Shown: in pieces, positions 1 to 5,197 of the stretch | How the letters are laid out: every line of letters begins with the position of its first letter | Numbering within the stretch: the stretch's first letter is position 1 | NCBI GenBank assembly: GCA_019423125.1 | Contig: JAHZBZ010000027.1 | Span: forward strand, 1-8,677 | Direction: 5' to 3' | Length of the DNA stretch: 8,677 nucleotides | Source of the DNA: Bacillota bacterium | GTDB lineage: Bacteria; Bacillota; Clostridia; Christensenellales; Borkfalkiaceae | Position numbers and translations under genes: made by a program | Notes under the pieces: model-generated | Told to the model about the DNA's origin: nothing | The model's input: only the letters and a program-made list of their open reading frames with translations | The model's database searches: none

Positions 1-51
1 ACGCCGAAAGTACTTGAGGATCACCCTCCGGGAGGATAGGTAGTTGCCGCA
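1..51 (+). rRNA. rrf: 5S ribosomal RNA, 3' end (partial)
   Basis: The first bases contain the conserved 3' part of bacterial 5S rRNA: GCCGAAAGTACTT, then a GGGAGGATAGGTAG block, then a terminal GTTGCCGCA that would pair with the missing 5' end. Only about the last 50 nt are present because the window starts inside the gene. The tRNA-Asn begins a few bases later, the usual arrangement at the distal end of an rRNA operon. The exact 3' end is uncertain by a few bases. Confidence 0.85.
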
Positions 52-58
52 TCCATTT

Positions 59-134
59 TGCCCCTTAGCTCAGTCGGTAGAGCATTCGGCTGTTAACCGA
101 AGTGTCGTCAGTTCGAGTCTGTCAGGGGCAGCCA
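59..134 (+). tRNA. tRNA-Asn (anticodon GTT) with encoded CCA
   Basis: A full cloverleaf can be drawn. The acceptor stem is TGCCCCT (59-65) with AGGGGCA (124-130), the discriminator is G131, and CCA is encoded at 132-134. The D arm is GCTC/GAGC, and the anticodon stem TTCGG/CCGAA carries GTT at 92-94, which reads asparagine codons. The T arm is GTCAG-TTCGAGT-CTGTC (107-123) and contains one T:T mismatch, 108 against 122, which is unusual. It lies directly behind 5S rRNA, so it is probably co-transcribed with the rRNA operon and released by tRNA processing. The following terminator hairpin begins inside the CCA. Confidence 0.95.
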
Positions 135-174
135 ACAGAAAAGAGAGAGGTTTTTACCTCTCTCTTTTCTGTTG
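133..174 (+). terminator. Intrinsic terminator of the rRNA-tRNA operon
   Basis: A perfect 18-bp hairpin has arms 133-150 and 157-174 around a TTTTTA loop. The left arm begins CAACAGAAAAG and the right arm ends CTTTTCTGTTG. The GA/CT-rich inner stem followed by TTTTCTGTT acts as stem plus U-rich tail, and the tail is itself complementary to the A-rich left flank. The base of the stem uses the last two nucleotides (CA) of the tRNA-encoded CCA. Confidence 0.8.
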
Positions 175-190
175 CCTGCCCTTGCGGAAA

Positions 191-349
191 GAATTGAAGC
201 CCGCGCGGAGCAAGTGCGGAAAGGAAGGAGGGCTGGAGCGCGGGCATGTCAGTTCGTATTCGAGCGAAGCGAAGAATTTTGCGATAGCAAGCCCTGTCAG
301 GGGCAGCCAACAGAAAAAGGAATCGCTTTTGCGGTTCCTTTTTCTGTTG
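191..349 (+). repeat. Tandem tRNA-Asn-associated repeat, copy 1
   Basis: This non-coding unit is almost identical to the one at 370-523; the main difference is a one-base indel near 224. In order it holds an 8-bp inverted repeat GCCCGCGC (199-206) / GCGCGGGC (238-245), a GTCAGTTCG 9-mer equal to the start of the tRNA T arm (248-256), a 38-nt segment absent from the tRNA, an exact 23-nt copy of the tRNA 3' end and first flank (295-317), and a terminator-like hairpin. The unit looks like a tRNA-derived duplication whose T loop is interrupted. Short ORFs through it differ in frame between copies and are not credible genes. Repeats of this kind may recur elsewhere in the genome. Confidence 0.85.
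308..349 (+). terminator. Terminator-like hairpin in repeat copy 1
   Basis: A 19-bp stem has arms 308-326 and 331-349, one T.G wobble (323/334) and a TTTT loop. It keeps the CAACAGAAA...TTTCTGTTG base of the operon terminator but has a completely different inner stem (GGAATCGC/GCGGTTCC). The right arm supplies a TTTTTCTGTT U-rich tail. It follows a tRNA-3'-end copy exactly as the first terminator follows the real tRNA. Confidence 0.7.
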
Positions 350-369
350 GTCGCTCTTGACCATAGCGA

Positions 370-523
370 GAACTGAAGCCCGCGCGGAGCAAGTGCGGAA
401 AGGAGGAGGGCTGGAGCGCGGGCATGTCAGTTCGTATTCGAGCGAAGCGAAGAATTTTGCGATAGCAAGCCCTGTCAGGGGCAGCCAACAGAAAAAGGAA
501 TCGCTTTTGCGGTTCCTTTTTTC
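370..523 (+). repeat. Tandem tRNA-Asn-associated repeat, copy 2
   Basis: Second copy of the unit at 191-349, offset by 179 then 178 bp. It has the same GCCCGCGC/GCGCGGGC inverted repeat, the same T-arm 9-mer, the same 38-nt insert and the same tRNA 3'-end copy (473-495). It diverges at its right edge: after the T run at 517-522 a short extra CGCTT interrupts the expected CTGTTG arm. The 20 bp separating the copies (350-369) hold a TCGCT/AGCGA inverted repeat. Confidence 0.85.
491..523 (+). terminator. Terminator-like hairpin in repeat copy 2
   Basis: Arms GAAAAAGGAATCGC (491-504) and GCGGTTCC plus a T run (509-522) enclose a TTTT loop, with one T.G wobble. The right arm ends in six T. The outer CAACAG/CTGTTG extension found in the other two hairpins is broken here. 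It is the last such structure before the next promoter, so it could insulate the region from rRNA-operon read-through. Confidence 0.65.
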
Positions 524-566
524 GCTTTCTGTCGCAAGGTCATCTGTCAGAAATTAAAAATCAGAA

Positions 567-595
567 TTGACTGCGTTCTTTCCGCATGTTATAAT
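567..595 (+). promoter_or_regulatory. Strong sigma-A promoter
   Basis: TTGACT (567-572) and a perfect TATAAT (590-595) are separated by 17 bp, giving a predicted start near 602. The only downstream ORF on this strand begins at 729, leaving a leader of about 125 nt. That leader contains an AAAACAG/CTGTTTT inverted repeat around 615-635. Confidence 0.8.
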
Positions 596-728
596 GATTA
601 TACATTTGTATTGAAAACAGCAGACTGTTTTGAGACTCGGCTCGATGTCGTAAAACAGACATAGATCTCTCTCTTATAGCGACAGCTCATGTTTTTCAGC
701 AGAAAGTACGGCGGGTTTCGGGTGGCGT

Positions 729-1034
729 ATGGATCGCGGTAAAAAAGATATTTTTAACGGAAATATCAGAGAAGAATTCAGAGGAATGACGATCTATACA
801 TTGATCTTTGCCTCGGTCGTTTTTTTTGCGTGCGGGATCGCTATCGGTGTGATCGGCTTCGTCTATGATAAGATCGAACCCTCTGTCCGAATATTTATGT
901 ATATTGTTTCGGGTCTAAGTCTTGTTGCGGGGCTTGTCTATCCGATCGTGGCCTTAGTTTTGATCAGGATCTATCCAAAACGCAAAAAACTCGCCCATCT
1001 CTTTTTGAAAGCATATCTTTTTAACGATGATTGA
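729..1034 (+). CDS. Small two-helix membrane protein, family unknown
   Basis: This 101-residue ORF has two hydrophobic segments, roughly residues 20-46 (MTIYTLIFASVVFFACGIAI...) and 53-84, joined by a short polar turn (DKIEPS). A basic stretch KRKKLAH follows, placing the C-terminus in the cytoplasm by the positive-inside rule. I do not recognise the family. The start is uncertain: ATG 729 has a poor ribosome binding site, while ATG 786 sits almost on top of an AGAGGA. A strong promoter lies 130-160 bp upstream. The stop is a lone TGA; two codons later the same frame reopens for another 112 codons (1041-1376), so this may be the N-terminal part of a broken or recoded protein. It is more AT-rich than the large genes in the window. 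Confidence 0.5.
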   Translation: MDRGKKDIFNGNIREEFRGMTIYTLIFASVVFFACGIAIGVIGFVYDKIEPSVRIFMYIVSGLSLVAGLVYPIVALVLIRIYPKRKKLAHLFLKAYLFNDD

Positions 1035-1040
1035 GCGCGC

Positions 1041-1376
1041 TTGAGACGCTCGGCCGATACGCGCGGCCGTGTTCCGATCGGACAGATGTCTCGTGCGGGC
1101 GGCCATGCCGACATGGGGGCACAGATGGGAAGTGATGCGATCGTCATGTTGATCATGAGCGGGGCATATTTTATTTTCGATGGCCAGGTCAATGCAAGCG
1201 GAAATATCGGGGTCAGGTCTTATAGTATTTGGTACGACACGCATTTTCTCGTGCAAAAAGAAGGTCTTGCACGGCTGATCCGGTACAAGCCGAAACATTT
1301 TGGAAGATTTACGCTCTTTGAAGCCTTTTCTTTGTCGTCAAAAAACACGGTCGCGGAAGCATTCGCTTTGAACTGA
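1041..1376 (+). pseudogene. Possible C-terminal remnant in frame with the small membrane protein
   Basis: An open frame continues directly from the preceding gene, separated only by TGA (1032-1034) and two codons. It could start at TTG 1041 or ATG 1086, but neither has a clear ribosome binding site. The sequence includes a mildly hydrophobic stretch (SDAIVMLIMSGAYFIFDG), then NASGNIGVRSYSIWYDTHFLVQKEG and a basic-aromatic tail. Codon choice looks like coding DNA rather than a random frame. A GC hairpin CGGCCG (1051-1056) / CGGCCG (1064-1069) follows the TGA. The best reading is a nonsense-interrupted gene; an independent small protein or chance ORF is possible. An overlapping minus-strand ORF is not more convincing. 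Confidence 0.3.
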
Positions 1377-1398
1377 AAGAGGACTGACGGCAAGCGCA

Positions 1399-1414
1399 AA
1401 GGCGCGCGCGCCTT
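1399..1414. repeat. Perfect 16-bp palindrome
   Basis: AAGGCGCGCGCGCCTT is self-complementary over its full length. It lies between the end of the 1041-1376 ORF and the terminator at 1469-1497. It could form a short GC hairpin or be a protein-binding site; no function is assigned. Confidence 0.5.
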
Positions 1415-1468
1415 AAAACTTTGACAGCACACCTTCGCTTTGCGGACGGCGCGGGAAATAAATCGAAC

Positions 1469-1497
1469 AAAAAGAGGAGGGCGCGCCCTCTTTTTTT
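1469..1497 (+). terminator. Strong Rho-independent terminator
   Basis: The core palindrome GAGGGCGCGCCCTC (1477-1490), with a CGCG loop, is extended by A-rich left and T-rich right flanks and followed by seven T (1491-1497). The alternative pairing AAAAAGAGG/CCTCTTTTT is also possible. The run of A on the left makes it able to work on the minus strand too. It closes transcription from the 567-595 promoter and shields the two-component genes downstream. Confidence 0.85.
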
Positions 1498-1808
1498 ATG
1501 TTCGCATCACGCCGTCCTGTTCGCGGCAGGCGGTGCGCAAAGTTGCGGCGCGTCTGTCCGCTGCAAGATGCGGCGCCCGCAAGAGTGCGGAGTCGTACAA
1601 CAGAGCGGCAGAGGTGCGGCAATGCACACAGAGACAAAAAAGACGGTCAGATCCTCGAAACGGGTGCGGGACGAAAGGGGCACGGGCATTCTGCGCGCAA
1701 CGAGCGATGCGTTTTTTTAAATACGTATTGTTGTTTTTGTGCCTGAAGGTTCGCACCGCAGAGCGGCGCGGGCTTTTCTTTTTTTGTGAATTAGATTTTG
1801 CGCCGCAC
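1498..1808. other. Intergenic stretch without a supported gene
   Basis: Several overlapping frames are open here on both strands because the DNA is GC-rich. They give cysteine- and arginine-rich proteins without domains, and one runs straight through the terminator. Only minor structures are visible: the palindrome AATACGTATT (1720-1729), and a weak hairpin GCACCGC/GCGGCGC near 1751-1767 followed by a T-rich tract. No known RNA gene is recognised. Confidence 0.5.
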
Positions 1809-1837
1809 TTGACAAACGGTTTTTTATAGTGTATTAT
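1809..1837 (+). promoter_or_regulatory. Sigma-A promoter of the two-component operon
   Basis: Perfect TTGACA (1809-1814) and TATTAT (1832-1837) with a 17-bp spacer; predicted start near 1844, about 42 nt before the regulator ATG at 1886. The -10 region contains a GTG (1829) in frame with the regulator gene, which rules that codon out as the real start. No AGTTACG-type LytTR repeat is seen next to this promoter, so autoregulation is not evident. Confidence 0.85.
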
Positions 1838-1841
1838 GTAG

Positions 1842-1885
1842 AAAAAATTTTGGGGGAAATTTTTTTAGTCGGGGGGGGGAGAAAA
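1842..1885 (+). promoter_or_regulatory. Homopolymer-rich leader with A/T hairpin and G9 tract
   Basis: Arms AAAAAATTT (1842-1850) and AAATTTTTT (1857-1865) enclose TGGGGG, so the transcript would begin in or at a 9-bp all-A:U hairpin. A run of nine G (1871-1879) then forms the ribosome binding site region (GGGGAG), six bases before ATG 1886. The G run lies where slippage would change the spacing between hairpin and start codon. Confidence 0.55.
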
Positions 1886-2596
1886 ATGAAAGTCGCAGTC
1901 GTAGACGATGAACGCGCCTGCCGTGAGATGATGGAAAAATATCTCTCGGACTTCGCGTCGGAGACGGGGGTCGCGTTTGAGACGGCGTTCTATGCGGACG
2001 CCGAGAGCTTTCTTGCGGATGCGGAGACGGTGCGCTTCGATCTGATCTTCATGGACATCAAGATGCCGGGCATCGACGGTATGACCGCGGCGCGCATGCT
2101 GCGCGAGCGGGACAAGGAGGCGGTGCTCATCTTCGTCACGGACATGGCAAAATTTGCCGTGGAGGGGTACGAGGTGCACGCATTCAACTATGTCTTAAAA
2201 CCTGTAACCTATTTTGAGTTCAAGCTGAAAATGATCAAGGCGGCGGAAGCGGTCAGCACGATCAGTCCGCGCATCCTGGAAGTGGTCAGCGGCGGCACGA
2301 AACACTATCTCGACATCAAAAAGGTCTTATATGTCGAAGTGATCAACCACAAGCTCACCTTTCACACGCTGACGGGCGATTTCCGCTCGACGGGTTCGCT
2401 TTCCGCGGTCGAAGAGAGGATCGCCGACCGCGCATTTTGCCGCTGCAACAGCTGTTTTCTCGTCAACCTTCAATACGTCGTCTCCGTACACGGCGGCGAT
2501 TGCGAGCTTTCCAACGGCGAAAAACTTCGCATCAGCCAGTCCAAGAGGAAGGCCTTTGTCGGCGCGCTCGCCAACTGGCTGGGAGGCAGATTGTGA
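1886..2596 (+). CDS. LytTR-family response regulator (AgrA/LytR type)
   Basis: This 236-residue cytoplasmic DNA-binding regulator would be the output half of a two-component system. The receiver domain spans about residues 1-122, with acidic pair D7-D8, phosphoacceptor D57 in MDIKMPGIDG, T85 and K105-P106, all the residues needed for phosphorylation. The LytTR DNA-binding domain spans about 132-232; it has the YVEVINHKLTFHT strand and a FCRCNSCFLVN segment in place of the usual F-R-V-H-R-S-x-x-V-N. The length is normal for the family. The start is ATG 1886, after a G-rich ribosome binding site and 49 nt behind the -10; an upstream in-frame GTG overlaps the promoter. The stop overlaps the start of the kinase gene (TGATG), so the two are translationally coupled. 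The likely target is the repeat pair at 3923-3953. Confidence 0.93.
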   Translation: MKVAVVDDERACREMMEKYLSDFASETGVAFETAFYADAESFLADAETVRFDLIFMDIKMPGIDGMTAARMLRERDKEAVLIFVTDMAKFAVEGYEVHAFNYVLKPVTYFEFKLKMIKAAEAVSTISPRILEVVSGGTKHYLDIKKVLYVEVINHKLTFHTLTGDFRSTGSLSAVEERIADRAFCRCNSCFLVNLQYVVSVHGGDCELSNGEKLRISQSKRKAFVGALANWLGGRL

Positions 2597-3927
2597 TGGG
2601 CGAATTGTCGCAGCTGTTCTGGTATCGCCTCGTGTTCATGGTCGAGCTGATCGTCGCCGAGGCGCTCTTTACCTTTCGCCTGCGCAAAAGATCGTATTTC
2701 CCGATACGCGCGGTCGTCGCCGTCATCGCGGCGCTCCGCGTCTCCATGCTCATCCCCATTCTCGAATACAGCGCATGGTATTGCTCGCTGATGTTCCTTC
2801 TCATGTTCGCCTGTACGGTGGCACTGCTCAAATTCTGCTATGCCGAGAGCATGAAAAACATCATCTTCTGCGCGATGGCGGCATACGTCACCCAGCACGC
2901 CGCGTTTCAGCTGTACAATCTCCTCAACATCATCTTTAAACTCGACGGCGCCGAACAGATCTACACGTCGGGCGGCATGCTCTCCTTTTTGCAGACGCCC
3001 GTCTCCTGTACCGTCTTTCTCGGCAGTCACATGCTCGTCTATTTCACCCTCTTTTTGATCTTCGGCAGGCGCATCCGCAAGGGAAAGGCGATGGAACTCA
3101 AGAGTGTCCCGCTTCTGATCCTGATCGCCATCGTCGTGCTGACGAACATCGTGTTCAGCGCGATCGTCACCTATCACGGCTACGATCCGTACAACCATGT
3201 CGCCATCCTCATGCTGTGCGTCTATGACATCGTGTGCTGTCTGCTGCCGATGTATCTGCAGTTCGAGCTTCTTCTGCGCTACAACATCACCGATGAGCTC
3301 AACGCCGAAAAGCGCCTGCGCCGCATGGAGCGGGAACAGTACGCGATGTCCAAGGAGAACATCGACCTCATCAACATCAAGTGCCACGACTTAAAGCATC
3401 ACATCCGCATGATCGGCGGGCAGGGGAAGGTGGACCGAGAGGTGCTCCGCGACCTCGAAGCCGCCGTCACCATCTATGACAGCACCTTCAAGACGGGCAA
3501 CGACGCGCTCGATACCGTACTCACGGAAAAGAGCCTGCTCTGTCATAAGAACGGCGCGCGGCTCTCCTGTGTCTCCGACCCGTCGCCCCTTCTGTTTTTG
3601 CGCGACTACGACCTGTACGCGCTGTTCGGCAACGCCATCGACAACGCGGTGGAGTCTGTCTCGGCTCTCGGCGAGGAAAAGCGCGCCATCGACGTCTCCA
3701 TCAAAAAGCGCGGGGAGCTGACGATCGTCAGCATCCGCAACTTTTACGAGGGGGAGCTGCATTTTGAAGACGGCCTTCCCGTCACGACGAAGGCGGACAA
3801 AAATTATCACGGTTTCGGCATGCGGAGCATGCGCGAGATCGTCGAGCGGTACGGCGGCGAGCTCACCGTCGACACGTCGGGGAACATCTTCGCGCTCAAC
3901 GTCCTTTTCGGCGTCGGGACCCTTTAG
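2596..3927 (+). CDS. Membrane sensor histidine kinase, AgrC-like (HPK10/GHKL)
   Basis: This 443-residue kinase is the cognate partner of the preceding LytTR regulator. The first ~220 residues are a polytopic sensor with about six or seven hydrophobic helices and no large extracellular domain, as in peptide- or small-molecule-sensing AgrC relatives. A helical linker (DELNAEKRLRRMEREQ) leads to the H-box INIKCHDLKHHI with probable phosphoacceptor H264. The ATPase domain has an N-box, FGNAIDNAVES (N346, N350), and a G-box, HGFGMRSM (405-411), followed by ERYGGEL. The start is ATG 2596, inside the regulator stop (TGATG); a longer in-frame upstream extension would lie within the regulator gene and is rejected. 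No AgrB-like protease or signal-peptide gene is visible nearby, so the ligand is unknown. The stop codon at 3925-3927 overlaps the first LytTR-type repeat. Confidence 0.92.
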   Translation: MGELSQLFWYRLVFMVELIVAEALFTFRLRKRSYFPIRAVVAVIAALRVSMLIPILEYSAWYCSLMFLLMFACTVALLKFCYAESMKNIIFCAMAAYVTQHAAFQLYNLLNIIFKLDGAEQIYTSGGMLSFLQTPVSCTVFLGSHMLVYFTLFLIFGRRIRKGKAMELKSVPLLILIAIVVLTNIVFSAIVTYHGYDPYNHVAILMLCVYDIVCCLLPMYLQFELLLRYNITDELNAEKRLRRMEREQYAMSKENIDLINIKCHDLKHHIRMIGGQGKVDREVLRDLEAAVTIYDSTFKTGNDALDTVLTEKSLLCHKNGARLSCVSDPSPLLFLRDYDLYALFGNAIDNAVESVSALGEEKRAIDVSIKKRGELTIVSIRNFYEGELHFEDGLPVTTKADKNYHGFGMRSMREIVERYGGELTVDTSGNIFALNVLFGVGTL

Positions 3928-3953
3928 TTACGTCACATTCTCTTTGAGTTACG
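3923..3953 (+). promoter_or_regulatory. Probable LytTR regulator binding site (direct repeats)
   Basis: AGTTACG occurs at 3926-3932 and again at 3947-3953, 21 bp apart start to start; with flanks, TTTAGTTACG and TTGAGTTACG match at 9 of 10 positions. LytTR regulators such as AgrA are known to bind two ~9-bp direct repeats with a GTT core separated by 12-13 bp, which is this period. Each copy fits seven of nine positions of that consensus. The second repeat ends 9 bp before the -35 box of the lipoprotein/GH3 promoter, an activator position. The first overlaps the kinase stop codon. Confidence 0.65.
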
Positions 3954-3962
3954 AAAAGCATA

Positions 3963-3991
3963 TTGACAACCGTTCCTGCAGGGGATATACT
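3963..3991 (+). promoter_or_regulatory. Sigma-A promoter of the lipoprotein-GH3 operon
   Basis: Perfect TTGACA (3963-3968) and TATACT (3986-3991) are spaced by 17 bp, with predicted start near 3998 and a leader of about 75 nt. The spacer contains an 8-bp palindrome CCTGCAGG (3975-3982). There is no terminator between the kinase gene and this promoter, so low-level read-through from the two-component operon is also possible. Confidence 0.85.
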
Positions 3992-3999
3992 CTGCTTGG

Positions 4000-4064
4000 A
4001 AAAAGGTTGCCGGCGCTTTTTTCTTTTGCGGAAAAATCAATTTTCCGTTCGCAATTCAAGGAGG
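4000..4064 (+). promoter_or_regulatory. Structured leader and ribosome binding site of the lipoprotein gene
   Basis: Two candidate stems lie in the leader. The first is AAAAAG (4000-4005) with CTTTTT (4016-4021), followed by a T-rich tract. The second is a composite hairpin, TTGCG/CGCAA enclosing GAAAA/TTTTC (4026-4054). The canonical AGGAGG (4059-4064) begins five bases after the second hairpin and sits seven bases before ATG 4072. The first stem with its T tract resembles a weak attenuator. The second may protect the transcript or influence access to the ribosome binding site. Confidence 0.4.
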
Positions 4065-4071
4065 AAAGAAA

Positions 4072-5184
4072 ATGATGAAAACACTGAAAACGATCGTATC
4101 GGCGGTTCTGGTCGTCTGCCTTCTGGCGATGACCTGTGCGGTTGCCGTCGGATGCGGAGGGGATGACTCGAAAGTGAAGGAGCTGGAGGCGAAGATCGCC
4201 GAGCTCGAGGGGAAGGTGAGCGATCTCGAGGCGGACAACGCCGACCTCTCCGATCGGCTGGAAGCCGCGGAGGAGCTCAACAAACAATACGAAGACCTCA
4301 CCATCGGCGGGACGGACAACATCGACTATGCGCTGTCTTCCGACGGCAAATCGTACATGGTGCTCGGTCCCACGGAAGACTGCACGACCTCGCATTTTGA
4401 GATCGCGTCCATGTACAAGGGGCTTCCCGTGACCGCGATAGACTCGGAGGCGTTCTTCCAGTACAGCCAGGCGAGATTTGACGCAGGCGAGACCACCTTC
4501 GTCCTGGAAAGCGTGTACATTCCCTCGTCCATCGAGTCCATCGGCGAAAAGGCATTTGCGAACAACGACAAGCTTTCCGAAGTCGTCTTCGGCGTGGGCG
4601 ACATCCCCGAGATCGGCTTTGAGACGTTTGCGTTCTGCGACAGCCTTACCAAGATCGTCCTGCCCGAAGGGCTCAAGGCGACGGGCGCCAACATGTTCAA
4701 GGCGACCCCGCTCACCGACGTGACTTTGCCGAGCACGCTCGAAGTCATCGGCGACAACACCTTCTGGGGCGGCTCGCTCACTTCCATCGACATTCCCGAT
4801 TCCGTCCGCGAGATCGGCTGGGCGGCGTTCTTCTTCTGCACGGAGCTGACGGAGATCAACCTGCCCGCATCCCTCGAGAAGATCGGCGACGAGGCATTCT
4901 ATCAGTGCACGGCGGCGACAAACAACGTCGTTCTGCCCGCTTCCTGCAAGTACATCGGAAAATTCGCGTTCGTGCATTGCTACAACCTCGCCGGCTTCAC
5001 GTTCGAAGAGCCCGAAGGCTGGTTCTATACTTCCGATTCAGCGGCGACGGAAGGGGACACGATCAGTCTGACAGATCCGACGGTCAACATTGCGGTGATG
5101 TCGCGCACAAACGATCCGGACAACGTTCCCAACGTACGCACGGACGAAAACGGACGCACGCAGTTCTATTTCAAGAAAAGCTGA
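4072..5184 (+). CDS. Surface lipoprotein with leucine zipper and BspA-type LRR_5 domain
   Basis: A 370-residue exported protein. Residues 1-27 are a signal peptide with a lipobox ending AVGC, so C28 is the likely lipidated anchor; the -3 residue is Ala rather than the usual Leu. Residues 35-66 form an unbroken heptad coiled coil (V35, L38, I42, L45, V49, L52, N56, L59, L63, A66 at a/d positions). From about 118 to 305 come roughly eight LRR_5 repeats of the form x-I-G-x-x-x-F followed by L-x-x-I-x-L-P, as in BspA-like proteins, which commonly bind host or matrix ligands. A polar tail follows. Start ATG 4072 is preceded by a perfect ribosome binding site; the adjacent ATG 4075 is the alternative. 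The GH3 gene starts 13 bp after the stop, suggesting one operon. The ligand is unknown and no catalytic motif is seen. Confidence 0.9.
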   Translation: MMKTLKTIVSAVLVVCLLAMTCAVAVGCGGDDSKVKELEAKIAELEGKVSDLEADNADLSDRLEAAEELNKQYEDLTIGGTDNIDYALSSDGKSYMVLGPTEDCTTSHFEIASMYKGLPVTAIDSEAFFQYSQARFDAGETTFVLESVYIPSSIESIGEKAFANNDKLSEVVFGVGDIPEIGFETFAFCDSLTKIVLPEGLKATGANMFKATPLTDVTLPSTLEVIGDNTFWGGSLTSIDIPDSVREIGWAAFFFCTELTEINLPASLEKIGDEAFYQCTAATNNVVLPASCKYIGKFAFVHCYNLAGFTFEEPEGWFYTSDSAATEGDTISLTDPTVNIAVMSRTNDPDNVPNVRTDENGRTQFYFKKS

Positions 5185-5197
5185 GCCGAGGTAAGCC

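Noticed and set aside
191..523. CRISPR array
   Set aside because: There are only two long (~155-bp) repeats with little spacer between them, and no cas genes; the repeats are tRNA-derived.
44..557. Short ORFs through the tRNA and the tandem repeats
   Set aside because: They run through the tRNA gene or terminator hairpins, change frame between repeat copies because of a one-base indel, and have no ribosome binding sites.
1032..1069. Selenocysteine insertion at the TGA, using the GC hairpin just after it
   Set aside because: The hairpin lacks a recognisable bacterial SECIS layout, the protein is not a known selenoprotein type, and a nonsense mutation is simpler.
1421..1449. Additional promoter from TTGACA at 1421
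   Set aside because: The hexamer is perfect, but the sequence 16-18 bp downstream is GC-rich with no -10 box, and a terminator follows.
1440..1829. 129-codon ORF upstream of the regulator
   Set aside because: It runs through the strong terminator, has a Cys/Arg-rich low-complexity translation, and ends inside the next promoter.
1829..1885. N-terminal extension of the LytTR regulator starting at GTG 1829
   Set aside because: The codon overlaps the -10 box, upstream of the predicted transcript start, and the added 19 residues precede the normal receiver-domain start.
2437..2595. N-terminal extension of the kinase
   Set aside because: It lies within the LytTR gene in another frame and is Arg/Gln-rich; ATG 2596 with the TGATG overlap is the sensible start.
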